Positions 1 through 10,630 of a stretch of 64,000 nt of DNA are shown one piece after another. Made by a program: the position numbers and the translations under genes. How positions within the stretch are numbered: the first letter of the stretch is position 1; each line of letters begins with the position of its first letter. The stretch comes from Brachypodium distachyon (taxonomy: Eukaryota > Streptophyta > Magnoliopsida > Poales > Poaceae), in NCBI RefSeq assembly GCF_000005505.3, contig NC_016131.3:27457001-27521000 (forward strand), read 5' to 3'. The notes beneath the pieces are model-generated. The model made no database searches and was not told the origin of the DNA. It saw nothing but the letters and a program-made list of their open reading frames with translations.

Positions 1-1126
1 AACTAGGTATGGTGATACCGACGATCAAATCTCGGGCAAGTAATATATCGCGAGACAAAGGGAAACTGATACCGGATTAATTGAATCCTCGACATCATGG
101 TTCAACTGATGAGATCTTCGTGGAATATGTGAAAACCATTATGGACATCCAGGTCCCGCTATTGGTTATTGATCAGAGAGGTGTCTCGGTCATGTCCACG
201 TGTTTTCGAACCCGTAGGGTGACACACTTAACGCTTAATGTCGCTAGGGTTTGATGAGATAAAAGATGGTGATACCGAATTATGATTCAGAGTCTCAGAT
301 GGGATCCAGGACATCACGAGGAGCTTCGGAATGGTCCGAAGATAAAGATTTATATATGGAAAGTTGTTTCAGGGTTTCGGAAAAGTTCGGAATATTTTCC
401 GGTATTGACCGAGAATATTCTAGAAGGTTCCGGAAGTTATCGAAAGGTTCTAAAATGTTTCGGATTATTTTTGAGAATTTAAGTGGTCCTCTGCATTAAT
501 TTATTAGAGAAATCTAATTAATTATCCCCTAATGGGCCTAAGCAGGCCGATTAGGGGAAAAGGGAAGCCTTCGTGGGAGGGACTCCACCACGAGGTGGAG
601 AGGGAGGTCGGTGGGAAGTCCTGGGAGTCCTCCCGGGACTCTTTTTCCTTCCCCTAGCCGGGCCTAGCCTCTTCTTGGAGGAGAGGCAAACCCTGGCCAC
701 CACCCCCTACATAAATAGAGGGGAGGAGCAAGGGAAGAAGACACACCAAGCCCTCAGCTGGATCTCTCTCCCCTGAGCCCCTCTCCTCCTCTCTCGCGCG
801 CAGCAAAGTCTTTCCCGCAGAGCTCTCCACCATAGCCAACACCACGCTGTCGTGCTGCTGGAATCTCATCGACCTCTTCCCCTCGCTTGCTGGATCAAGA
901 AGGAGGAGACGACGTGAAGCTGAACGTGTGGATACCAAGGAGGTGCCGTCGGTTCTGCACTGAGATTGATCTCATCAAAAGTTCCACTACGCCACTAACG
1001 CTTTGTGGTCTACGAGGGTATGATGCTCATAATCCCTCTCGTTACTTACATCTAGTAGATATGATCTTGGGTTTTTTCTGCACTTCTCGTATGAAATTTT
1101 TTGTTTTCCATGCAACGAATCCATCA
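1..1126 (+). mobile_element. LTR of a Gypsy-type retrotransposon (solo or 3' LTR, cut by window edge)
   Basis: The stretch has the layout of a grass Gypsy LTR. A CATAAATAG promoter box lies near 710-718, a C/T-rich leader follows, and the stretch ends in CAACGAATCCATCA, giving a CA terminus at about 1126. No tRNA primer-binding site follows the CA, so this is either the 3' LTR of an element lying to the left or a solo LTR. The left end is outside the window, so the target duplication cannot be tested. No long ORF supports a gene here. The superfamily is inferred from general resemblance, not from protein. Confidence 0.55.
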
Positions 1127-1457
1127 GCTGGAGAGGTCAAAGGGATGAGTAAAGAACGGGGAGCAATTATCGATCGGTTCTTCTAGCGTACCGGGATGGC
1201 GGCTCCGGCTCCGGCGGTGGGCGGCCAACCAGAAGATAGTTCACGTTCACGTAGAGCAGTGGTTCTGTTTTTGGGCTCACGATCGGAACTGAGACGCTTG
1301 ACTTTGACGTGAAAATGCTTGACTTTGACGATCTGGCCGGCGGGCGTGGAACAAGATTATCCAGCAAGCTGAATTCCAAAGTGCGGTGTCTAATTAATGA
1401 CTTCTCTGTTCGGCCAACATTTTCTACTCGTAGCAGAAGAAGTGGCCACGAGTGTGT
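1127..1457. other. Intergenic gap, nothing recognised
   Basis: Short gene-free stretch between the LTR end and the Harbinger-type element. It contains a small local repeat (CTTGACTTTGACG occurs twice near 1297-1330). I see no gene or RNA. Confidence 0.4.
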
Positions 1458-1460
1458 TAA

Positions 1461-2540
1461 GGTTGTGTTTGTTTGGGCTGCAGCTTCACAGCTGCAGATT
1501 TCAGAATCAGTTGTGACTGCCAGCTGCAGCTGTAAGGTTGGAGTTGTCTGATGCATGGTTATTAAATAATATACTCCCTCCATCCCATATTAACTAACTT
1601 TTTATTACATGTATCTACACGCTTTTTATGAATAGAGACATCCATATCTTGGCAAATTTGAGTCACTTAATATGGGACGGAGGGAGTACATCTTAGATCA
1701 GTGAAGTTTCACAAATATCAAACAATAATTGATTAGTGCATACACATTGGGTTCTACTAAAATTTCATAGTGCAAACACCTTAGTGCATGGCTGCATGCG
1801 TATATACCTTAGATTAATGCTTAACAATTGATTAGTGGATACACCTTAGATTAGTGAAAAGATGGTTCGAGAGCGACACATGGCAGGCAAAGACATCGGG
1901 AGAGAGAAAAGGCACATGAGAGAGAGAGAGAGCACAGAGAGATCGAGAGAGACGCACAGAGAGGCAGGGGGCACGGGAGCAGGAAGTCGGGGAGCAGGGT
2001 TGGCCGCACCTCAGGAGCTCGGGGCGGCTCCGGTCCAAGGCAGCGGGCTGGTACGCGCAGCTGGGCGGCGGCGATGTGCAAAGGAGGGCGGAGACCCAGG
2101 TTCGGGCAGGGGAGTTTCCAGCGGCGGCTCAGGATAGGTATGTTCATTCGGAAGAAGGAGATCTACGGTGCCGGTGGCCGAAGATCCGTCGGAGGAGTGG
2201 CGGGCCTGGCGGCGGCTGGAGGTCAGGAAGGCAGAGGCGCACGGCCAGGAAGTCGGGTAGATTTGGGGCAGAAGGAGGAAAAAGAACGAACCGTTTTGTG
2301 GCATTTAGTACGTTATATGTGGTTTGGTGGGAGGGTATTCTGGTAAATGATTCGTTTGGAGCAGCAGCTGGCTGGAAGAAGCACCGATTTTGCAGCTTCT
2401 CGTCGCTAGTTGATGTTCGAGTTGTGCTCCAAAAAATCCACTTCTAGAATCTGGACCGAAAATAAGTGTTTGTTTGGGCTCCAGCTTCTATTGCCTGGAA
2501 GCTGTAGAAGCTGCTCCTAGAAGCCCAAACAAACACACCC
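1461..2540. mobile_element. Non-autonomous PIF/Harbinger-type element, 1080 bp, TSD TAA
   Basis: The ends are near-perfect inverted repeats: GGTTGTGTTTGTTTGGGCT at 1461, and the reverse complement of the right end reads GGGTGTGTTTGTTTGGGCT. Both sides are flanked by TAA (1458-1460 and 2541-2543), the target preference of PIF/Harbinger and Tourist elements. A further copy of the terminal motif lies inside near 2466-2480, forming a hairpin with the right end. The interior has a GAGA-rich stretch (about 1905-1965) but no transposase, so the element must have been mobilised in trans. A Stowaway MITE is nested at 1574-1686. Confidence 0.75.
1574..1686. mobile_element. Stowaway MITE nested in the Harbinger-type element
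   Basis: Terminal inverted repeats CTCCCTCCATCCCATATTAA and TTAATATGGGACGGAGGGAG are flanked by TA on both sides (1572-1573, 1687-1688). About 113 bp, no coding capacity. It lies inside 1461-2540, so it is the younger insertion. Confidence 0.85.
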
Positions 2541-2543
2541 TAA

Positions 2544-4201
2544 CTCAGGCGAGGAACAAGCAGCAGCGGTGGCTCGCTCCTCCGATTTGCCATCTGAAGG
2601 AGAATGTTGTAGTAGACATTAAGGGAGGCAAGTGCTTGTAAGTAACTTTAATCAATCTTTAAGCCTTTTTCTTTTTAATTTCTAGTTGTCTAGTTGCTTT
2701 AATTTTTGCAATGTGTAAAATAAACAAAAACAAAAACTAATGGTCACAAGAGCAGAAAGTCACATCAATTAAGTAGTCCTAACACAAACCTTAAATATCA
2801 AGCGCGCCCTCGCGCATACATGTCTAGTACTTCTTCCAGAGATTCAGACATTATTTTTTTGACGAAAAATCACAGTGTGTGCTTTTATATATCAGAAAAG
2901 TTACGAAAACACGACCTTGAAGTAAAAGTTACAAACACGAGTCACAAAAACAGGAAACTAAACATTGTCACAACTCACAATTGGAACATGGTACTCATTC
3001 CAGCCATATTCATTACACTTACACATGAACTTGTATGTAACCAAGATTATGGCAACCTTAATTAGTGGATGTCATACTTCTATACCTATCTAAAAAATAC
3101 GGACATTTCCCTCCACCCTCGTTTGTGAAACTTCCCATAAAATTTGTGGGCTCTCAGGATTGCACCGAATCTATCTATACCAAAGTAAAAATACACACTG
3201 TTCCACCATTTTTCCTCTCTTTTTTTCGTCAAGCCCTCGTCCGCTCGCACGCAAACCACTCCTTCGTCCACTCCAGACGCCGAGCTCCCCCCTCCTGGCG
3301 CAGCCCAATAGGAGACCCTTCCTAATTCAACATAAAAAATACTTCCCCTAGCGCAGCGAAGAAAACCCAATTAAAAGCCCAAAGGTATCTCTTCACACCG
3401 TTGACCTTACTCTACCGCTTTGCTGATGCTCGTTATCTGTAGGTGCAGCGGCAGATTGATTCGTCACAAAAAATATGATCCAGCATGCGGTGCCTCCTTC
3501 CATCTAAGAGCCGGCGGTGGTGGCCTGCAGGCTCCATCTTGTCATACACCGTTTAATTCCAGAGAAAACAGGGGAACATGTTCGTTCTCTCAGCCCTAAT
3601 CTCAATGGGAGCCGCTACGATAACGCGCGCTAAGGCGGTTCAGCATCCGTTTAATTCCACAGAAAACAAGGGAACATGTTCGTTCTCTCAGCCCTCATCC
3701 CCGGCGTGTCGATTTGGGCCAACGGGAGCCGCTACGACAACGCGCGCTAAGGCGGTTCGGCCGTGATTATGGGGGATGATTGAGGAGGGAAAAGGAAGGA
3801 AGGGCAGTGGGATACGGTTCAGAGCACCTGGACGGGTTGCGGGTCGAGGAGGCGTCGTCGAGGGCGGAGATTGCGGCGGCCGGCACGCGTGTGTGCTGCT
3901 TTTGGCGCGAGGAGGATGACGGGCACGAGTGCGGGCATGGGCGGGGCGCTCTCGGGGAAGCTAGCCCAAGAGGGGGAATGGGTGTAGCCCAAGAGGAAAA
4001 AAAGAAAAAGAGAAGAAAAAATAGAAGACCCAAAAGTGGCTTTTCTGGGCCGTGGCAGCGCATGGGCATTCTGCTAGTATCAAATACATATCGATGAATA
4101 GTCCTTTTACAATACTTGAACAATATTGATACATGGTAAAATCCTCATAATATATGTCATATAGCAAATGAAAAACCAAAGCTAGTGATCGATCTCAGCT
4201 T
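2544..4201. other. Gene-free stretch downstream of the broken RLP gene
   Basis: AT-rich to mixed sequence with only short random ORFs. The one visible structure is the direct duplication at 3549-3763 (separate entry). No RNA gene or protein family is recognisable. Confidence 0.4.
3549..3763. repeat. Imperfect tandem duplication, two units of about 97 and 117 bp
   Basis: Both units carry CCGTTTAATTCCA, GGGAACATGTTCGTTCTCTC, GGGAGCCGCTACGA and ACGCGCGCTAAGGCGGTT in the same order. The second unit (about 3647-3763) has roughly 20 extra bases between the last two blocks. The function is unknown. Confidence 0.75.
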
Positions 4202-5215
4202 CTACACATCATTTCTTGTCCAGGAGGCCCAGGTAACAACTACTTGCACATAAACCCGGTCATACAAGCTGTCACAAAGTGAGTACCAATTAACTCTCCA
4301 ATTTTTCTTGAACAACAGAGTGCAAAAGACTATCCAGATTCCCATTACACATCCACAACCCATTGCGAGGAAAAACGAAACCACATCGCTTGCATCTTCA
4401 TGGTTTTCTATGTTAGCAGGCATTGTCTCGGGCTGTGAGCAATTCCGTGTAAGAGGAGGACCGCAAAGGCCCGGATTTCCGATATAAATATATTCTGGGT
4501 CTTCAAGTGTTTGCAATTGATTTCCAGATGGTACCTCTCCTGTCAGATTGTTATAGGACAGGTTCAAGCGACTCAAATATGTGAGAGACGATAAGCTTGC
4601 AGGGATTTTACCCAACAACTCGTTGTGTGATAGGTCGAGAGACTCCACTTGCACCAAGGCACCCATCTTGTCGGGACTTTCTCCACTGAACGCATTCCAC
4701 GACAGGTTTAGGCTCTTCAATGAGACAAGAGCACCAATTTCTTCAGGGATACTTCCGTTAAGATTGTTACACGACAAATCAAGATTCACCATATATATGA
4801 TTTCTCCTGTGTGTAGTCTCTCTTGACCCTTTGTGAGTACTGTGAAATTCTCAGTATACTCGAATTCATTGTCATTAAGCGATTCTTCAGAAGTGAATAC
4901 AGACTGAAGTTCATCAGCGTTGTCTCTAGCTCGTGTCATCCCTGTGAACTGAATAATAATTTTCGGCATGCTCCCTGATATATTGTTGTAGGCAAGGTCC
5001 AAATATTGGAGATGAACGAGCTTCATAAGCTCATCTGGAATGTGACCATAAAACATATTGGACCTCAGTCGTAAGAATGACAAAGATGTCAGCTTCTCTC
5101 CAATCCATGCTGGCAAAGTCCCAAAGAATTGATTTTGTGCGAGATCAAGAACGAGAAGCTGTGGGCAGTTCTGGAGAAGTGCAGGAAATTCACCCAAGAG
5201 ATTGTTGTTTCTTAG
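4202..5215 (-). pseudogene. LRR receptor-like protein, 3' half (C-terminal LRRs, transmembrane helix, short tail), cut off by a copia insertion
   Basis: On the minus strand this stretch encodes the C-terminal part of a plant LRR receptor-like protein of the Cf/EIX2-like class. It begins with LRR repeats (LDLAQNQF, LRLRSNMFYGHIP, LDLAYNNISGS), then the non-LRR island with ENFTVLTKGQERL, then more LRRs (VNLDLSCNNLNGSIP, LNLSWNAFSGESP, LDLSHNELLGKIP). The capping motif IGNPGLCGPPL, an acidic spacer, one hydrophobic helix (around WIVFCTLLFKK) and a short cytoplasmic tail ending in NDV and TAG at 4202-4204 follow. There is no kinase domain. Such proteins act as cell-surface immune receptors with SOBIR1-type partners. 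Reading is cut at 5215, where the remnant copia LTR begins; the N-terminal half resumes at 10631. The frame is open throughout this half. Confidence 0.88.
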
Positions 5216-5328
5216 GCGCCCGTAGTTTTTCCCTCTCGTTGTTTGAGAGGGTTTTCCACGTTAAATCCACGTGTCTTGTGCTGTGATTTCTTCTTCGTTC
5301 TTTGTTCTTGCTTGTCGCGATCATAACA
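5216..5328 (+). mobile_element. Truncated 5' LTR of the copia element
   Basis: Matches the last ~113 bp of the complete LTR at 10205-10630 (shared CGTTAAATCC, TTGTTTGAGAGG, TTCTTGCTTGTCGCG, CATAACA end). About a dozen differences are visible by eye, so the insertion is not recent. Roughly 313 bp of the left part of this LTR is missing, and it abuts the LRR coding sequence directly. Confidence 0.85.
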
Positions 5329-5330
5329 AG

Positions 5331-5342
5331 TGGTATCAGAGC
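5331..5342 (+). other. Primer-binding site of the copia element
   Basis: TGGTATCAGAGC, two bases after the LTR CA end. It is the complement of the 3' end of initiator methionine tRNA, the usual Ty1/copia primer in plants. Confidence 0.85.
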
Positions 5343-5368
5343 CCCAGGTTCCGCCTAGGGTTTGCGAC

Positions 5369-8300
5369 ATGTCTACCTTGAAGTTCGATCTGCCGCAGCT
5401 GGACTACACCACACGATTCTCGTTGTGGCAAGTGAAGATGCAGGCGATTCTCGTCCAAACTTCAGATCTGGATGAAGCGCTTGATTCCTTCGGCAAGAAG
5501 GATGAAAAGGAGTGGACTGCCGAAGAGAAACGCAAAGATCGTAAGGCTTTGTCTTTGATTCAACTTCATCTGTCCAATAATATTTTGCAAGAAGTGTTGG
5601 AGGAGAAATCCGTAGCAGCCCTGTGGCTGAAACTAGAATCGATCTGCATGTCTAAAGATCTTACCAGTAAGATGCATGTAAAGATGAACTTGTTCACCCA
5701 TAAGCTGCAAGAAGTTGGATCGGTAATATCTCATATAACTGTTTTTCGAGAGATAGTTTCTGACTTGCAAGCTTTGGAGGTTAAGTATGATGATGAGGAT
5801 TTAGCCATCTTACTCTTATGCTCGTTGCCGAGTTCCTATACAAATTTCCGCGATTCAATTCTTTATAGCCATGACTCTCTAACCCTTAATGAGGTTTTAG
5901 AAGCACTTAGACAGAAAGAAAAGATGAAGTCTATGGTGCAGATTGATGGGTCGTCGTCAAAGGCAGAAGCTCTGCAAGTTCGTGGCAAGACCGAGCAGAG
6001 GAACAGCAACTTTGGTAACCGAGATAAGAGCCGGGACGAAAAAGCTCGTTCAAAGTCCCGTGGAAAAGATAAGTTCTGTAGGTATTGTAAGAAAAATAAT
6101 CATGTCATTGAAGATTGTTATAAACTGCAGAACAAGGAGAAAAGGAACGGTACCTACAAACCGAAAGATAAGTCTGATGGTACTGGTAAGGCCGCTGTCG
6201 TTTCCACCGACAGCTCTGAGGGTGAATGCCTCGCTGTTCTTGCTGCTTGTATTTCCCGTCATGATGAATGGATTCTTGATACAGCATGTTCCTTTCATAT
6301 TTGTTGTAACAAGGATTGGTTCAGTTCTTATGAGTCTGTGCAGACTGGAGATTTTGTGCGTGTGGGCAATGACTATCCTTGTCATATTGTTGGCGTTGGG
6401 TCCGTTCAGATCAAGACCCATGATGGCATGACACGCACGTTGAAAGAGGTGAAGCACATACCAAGCATGGCAAGAAATTTGATCTCACTTAGTACCATGG
6501 ACTGTGACGGGTACAATTACGCCGATGGGCGTAGACTTTTGAAGGTATCTAGAGGTTCTCTTATTCGCATGATAGGTGATATGAATTCTGCAAAACTATA
6601 TGTTCTTAGAGGTAGCACTTTGCCTGATTTTGCTGCTGCCGTGACACCTAATGATTCTGATGATTGTGCAAAAACGAATCTGTGGCATATGCGTCTTGGG
6701 CATATGAGTGAACATGGGATGGCAAAGTTGGTCAAGAGAGAGCTCATCGATGGCTGCAACTTGAGTAAGCTTGAGTTTTATGAGCACTGCGTTTATGGTA
6801 AGCACAAGAGGGTCAAATTCGTTTCTTCCATTCATACCACCAAAGGCATATTAGATTATGTGCATGCTGATGTTTGGGGACCCTCCCGTAAGACCTCTAT
6901 TGGTGGTGCTAATTACATGCTTACCATTATTGATGATTACTCAAGAAAAGTTTGGCCTTATTTTCTGAAACACAAGTCCAATGTTTTTGGTGCTTTTAAG
7001 AAGCGAAAAGCTATGGTAGAAAAGCAAACTGAAAGTAAGGTGAAAATTTTGCGTACTGATAATGGTGGTGAATTTATTTCTGATGAGTTTGAGGAGTTTT
7101 GCAGCAATGATGGTGTGGTTAGGCACTACACGGTTGCCCGTACTCCACAGCAAAATGGCGTGGCTGAACGCATGAATAGAACCATCATATCCAGGGCCCG
7201 TTGCATGTTGTCCAATGCAGGTTTGGGCAGACGTTTTTGGGCTGAGGCAGCTTCCACCGCATGCTACCTCATAAACAGGTCACCTTCTATTCCACTTGAC
7301 AAGAAAACTCCCATTGAGGTATGGTCTGGTAAACCTGCTGGTTATTCACAGTTGAGAGTTTTCGGTTGCACCGCTTATGCTCACATTGATAATGGAAAGC
7401 TAGAGCCTAGAGCTGTTAAGTGCATTTTTCTTGGCTATGGTTCTGGAGTTAAAGCTTTCAGGTTGTGGAATCCTGAAGCTAAAAAGATTTTGATGAGCAG
7501 GAATATTGTCTTTATTGAAAAAGTGCAGGTAGAGCACGTTGATGAAATTGTTGACAACGACGATGCTCAGGTTGATCATGGTAATGATGATGGGAACAAT
7601 GATGATAATAATGATGATATGTTCCACCCTCACCATCTGTTTTGCAGCAACCCACACGGTCTATTGCAGCTGACCGCCCAAAGAGGAATAAAGGTTCTCG
7701 CCCACATTTAATTGAAGAGTGTGATCTTGTTTATTATGCTTTGAGTTGTGCAGAACAGGTGGAGCATGATAGTGAACCGGCCACATATAATGAATCAATT
7801 GTTTTCGGCGACCGTGTGAAATGGTTGTCTGCCATGCAAGAGGAGATGCAATCTCTTGAGAAGAATGGCACATGGGATGTTGTGCCCTAGCCTAAATAGA
7901 AGAAGGTCGTTCGCTGCAAATGGATTTTCAAGAGAAATGAGGGTTTGTCTCCTAATGAGCCTATGAGGTTTAAGGCAAGGTTAGTGGCAAAAGCTTTCAG
8001 TGAAATATCAGGTATTGATTATAATGATGTGCTGTCTCCAGTGGTAAAGTATAGTTCCATCCGTACTTTCTTTGGTATTGTTGCTATGCATGATTTTCAG
8101 CTTGAGCAGTTAGATGTGAAGACTGCATTTTTGCAAGGAGAGCTTGAGGAGGAAATATACATGGACCAACCTGAAGGGTTCAAAGTTCCTGGTAAAGAGG
8201 AGTTTGTGTGTAAGTTGAAGAAATCCCTTTATGGTTTGAAGCAATCTCCTAGACAGTGGTATAAAAGGTTTGATTCATTTATGATCTCACGTGCACTACA

Positions 8301-10092
8301 AGAGAAATAGCCCGTAGAGACACTATAATTGTCTCTACATAACTTTAGACACGCTTAGTACAATGCCACAAAACTGCCACTACGGACAGTGTTGCTATGT
8401 GTGATGAGACACTAATAAAACATCTCTACTGTTTTACACATTGCATAGAGACACTATACCGTCTCTACATTTCGTAAAGACATTGCATTGTGTCTCTATA
8501 CTTTTTAGACATTTCATAGAGACACTATATTGTCTCTACATTCAATACGACATTTGGTAAAGACATTAAATTGTGTCTCTATACTCATGTGCTAGAAAAT
8601 ATACATTAAAAAAATCATGTTGAAACCAATCCTCGAACTCAAAACCTTAAGCAAAACTACACACTCACCTAACCATCTCAATCTGATACCAATTCTTGCT
8701 TATACTTCTAATGAATCTATTATGAGTAGTCTGCTACATGTCTCAAACTTGCTAAGAATGTCTCTACACAACATAAAATTTGTGTCAAATAATGTCTCTA
8801 ACCATACCGTAAGGTTATTTCATCAAGTATCTCAAAACCATGTCTCTACATGAGTCTTGTGACAATCTATTAAATGCCTCAAAAAATGTCTCTACACCAT
8901 AATGTCTCAACTAGTGTCTCTATATTTAAGACATTATCCATAGCGCCTCATATACTGCCTCTACATGAAACTATGTCTCAAAATTGTCTCTAGGTAGAGA
9001 CAAAGAGTATATTGCCTCAATGAAAATGTCTCTACAAGACATTTGTGTTGCAGTGGTGGTTTTAGTAGATCTCAGTATGACAGTTGTGCATACGTTAAAT
9101 TTGTTGATGGATCACCTATATACTTGCTGTTATATGTTGATGATATGTTAATTGCTGCCAAGAGCATGAAAGTAATCACTACTTTGAAGGCACAACTAAG
9201 TAGTGAATTTGAGATTAAGGATCTTGGTGCTGCTAAGAAAATCTAGGTATGGAAATTAAAAGGGACAGAAAATCTAGGTTGCTATTTCTTAGTCAGCAAA
9301 GTTACATTGAGAAAGTACTTCACCGTTTTAATATGCATGATCAAACGGTGTTAGTACTCCTATTGCTTCTCATTTCAAGTTGTCAGCGTTGCAATGTCCT
9401 ACTTCTGATGAAGATATTGAGTATATGTCACGAGTTCTCTGTTCTAGTGATGTTGGTTCCTTGATGTATGCCATGGTTTGTTCACGTCCTGATTTATCAT
9501 ATGCTATGAGTTTGGTCAGTCGTTACATGATTAATCCCGGTAAAGAACATTGAAAAAATGTTCAGTGGATTTTCAGGTACCTCGTGGCACATCCAATGCT
9601 TGCTTAAAGTTTGGCAAGACTGACGAGGGACTCGCTGGCTATGTGGATTCAGATTTTGCTGCCAATTTGGATAAGAAGAGATCCCGCACAGGTTATGTGT
9701 TCACGGTAGATGGATGTGCTGTGAGTTGGAAGGCAACACTGCAACCAGTTGTTGCTCAATCTACAACCAAAGCAGAATATATGGCTATTGCTGGAGTTTG
9801 CAAAGAATCTATTTGGTTGAAGGGTTTATATGCTGACTTTTGTCAAGATGTTTCTTACATTAACCTGTTTTGTGACAGTCAAAGTGCTATTTACCTTACT
9901 AAGGATCAGATGCTCCATGAGAGAACCAAGCACATTGATGTCAAGTATCATTTTGTTCGCGACGTTGTTGCACAAGGTAAATTGAAGGTATGCAAGATCA
10001 GCACTCATGATAATCATGCTGATATGATGACAAAGCTTGTTCCTATTGCTAAGGTTGAGCTATGCTCGAGCTTAGTTGGTATAACTGTTTAG
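5369..10092 (+). pseudogene. Ty1/copia gag-pol polyprotein, degenerate and split by a CACTA-type insertion
   Basis: The polyprotein starts at ATG 5369 (STLKFDLPQLDY). Gag (about 5369-6200) has a CX2CX4HX4C zinc knuckle, CRYCKKNNHVIEDC. Protease follows with LDTA in place of the usual D-T/S-G, so its catalytic triplet is altered. Integrase shows the pre-integrase stretch with EHCVYGK, then DVWGPS, TDNGGEF and NGVAERMNRT. Reverse transcriptase has KTAFLQGELEEEIYM and the YVDDM box at about 9136-9150. RNase H is near 9640-10090 ([26 protein letters not shown]). The order gag-PR-IN-RT-RH is that of Ty1/copia. Breaks: a frameshift near 7650; TAG codons at about 7888 and 7897, probably from CAG; the insertion at 8294-9055; a one-base loss near 9243; a frameshift near 9345; and a further disruption near 9550. 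It cannot encode an active polyprotein. Confidence 0.93.
8294..9055. mobile_element. Non-autonomous CACTA-type DNA transposon, 762 bp, TSD GTG
   Basis: The left end reads CACTACAAGAGAAATAGC. The reverse complement of the right end reads CACTGCAACACAAATGTC, and both continue into GTAGAGAC. The flanks are GTG at 8291-8293 and GTG at 9056-9058, the 3 bp duplication expected for CACTA elements. The interior is packed with TGTCTCTA and TAGAGACA motifs in both orientations, like CACTA subterminal repeats, and has no transposase. Removing the element plus one GTG restores the copia reverse transcriptase frame across the site, which fixes the boundaries. Confidence 0.88.
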
Positions 10093-10193
10093 CCCCTAGT
10101 GGCTGTTGGCGCCGAAAGTGTTCTTTGTTTGTTTCAGGAGTTGTTGATGTTCATGCTACAAGGAGGAATTTGCTATAAGGAGAAATTTGTCTC

Positions 10194-10202
10194 AAGGTGG
10201 AG
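10194..10202 (+). other. Polypurine tract of the copia element
   Basis: AAGGTGGAG just upstream of the 3' LTR start at 10205, at the expected place for plus-strand priming. One pyrimidine interrupts the tract. Confidence 0.6.
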
Positions 10203-10204
10203 TT

Positions 10205-10630
10205 TGTTGGATTCTGATCCAAATTCCAGGGGCCGGAAGTTCCGGCCCAACTTCCGGCCAAACCTCCGAGTGCTCTCTGTTACTTTTCGAGAAATTGCGG
10301 AACTTGCTGCGGAACTTCCGGATATTCAAGAATATGCGAAACTTTCGGCCTCCAACCGGAACTTACGATGTGACCGTTACGGATCTGACTTACCCTAATA
10401 TTCCTGCTATATATACCCCTTATATGCCGCCGTTTTGGGTAGAGTTCGCACGAGTTGAGTTCGTGAAATCTCCCTGGCGTTGTAAACACTCTCATATAGT
10501 GAAGTTTCGCTGGCTGACGCCCGTGGTTTTTCCCTCTTGTTGTTTGAGAGGATTTTTCACGTTAAATCCGTGTGTCTTTGTGCTGTGATTTTTTTTTCGT
10601 TTTTCGTTCTTGCTTGTCGCGTTCATAACA
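10205..10630 (+). mobile_element. Complete 3' LTR of the copia element, about 426 bp
   Basis: Begins TGTTGGATTC and ends TTCATAACA, the TG...CA termini of copia LTRs. A TATATATACC box lies near 10408-10417. The next base, 10631, is LRR coding sequence of the disrupted gene. The first five host bases (GCAAT) cannot be matched on the left because that side was deleted. Confidence 0.88.

Noticed and set aside
3767..4123. Pair of overlapping ORFs of about 105-118 codons on both strands
   Set aside because: Low-complexity translations (KKKKRR on one strand, FFLLFFFF on the other), no family motif, no promoter or splice context.
8294..9055. CRISPR-like array from the regular TGTCTCTA repeats
   Set aside because: Repeats are in both orientations, 8-10 bp, irregularly spaced and bounded by CACTA termini in a plant genome; they are subterminal repeats.
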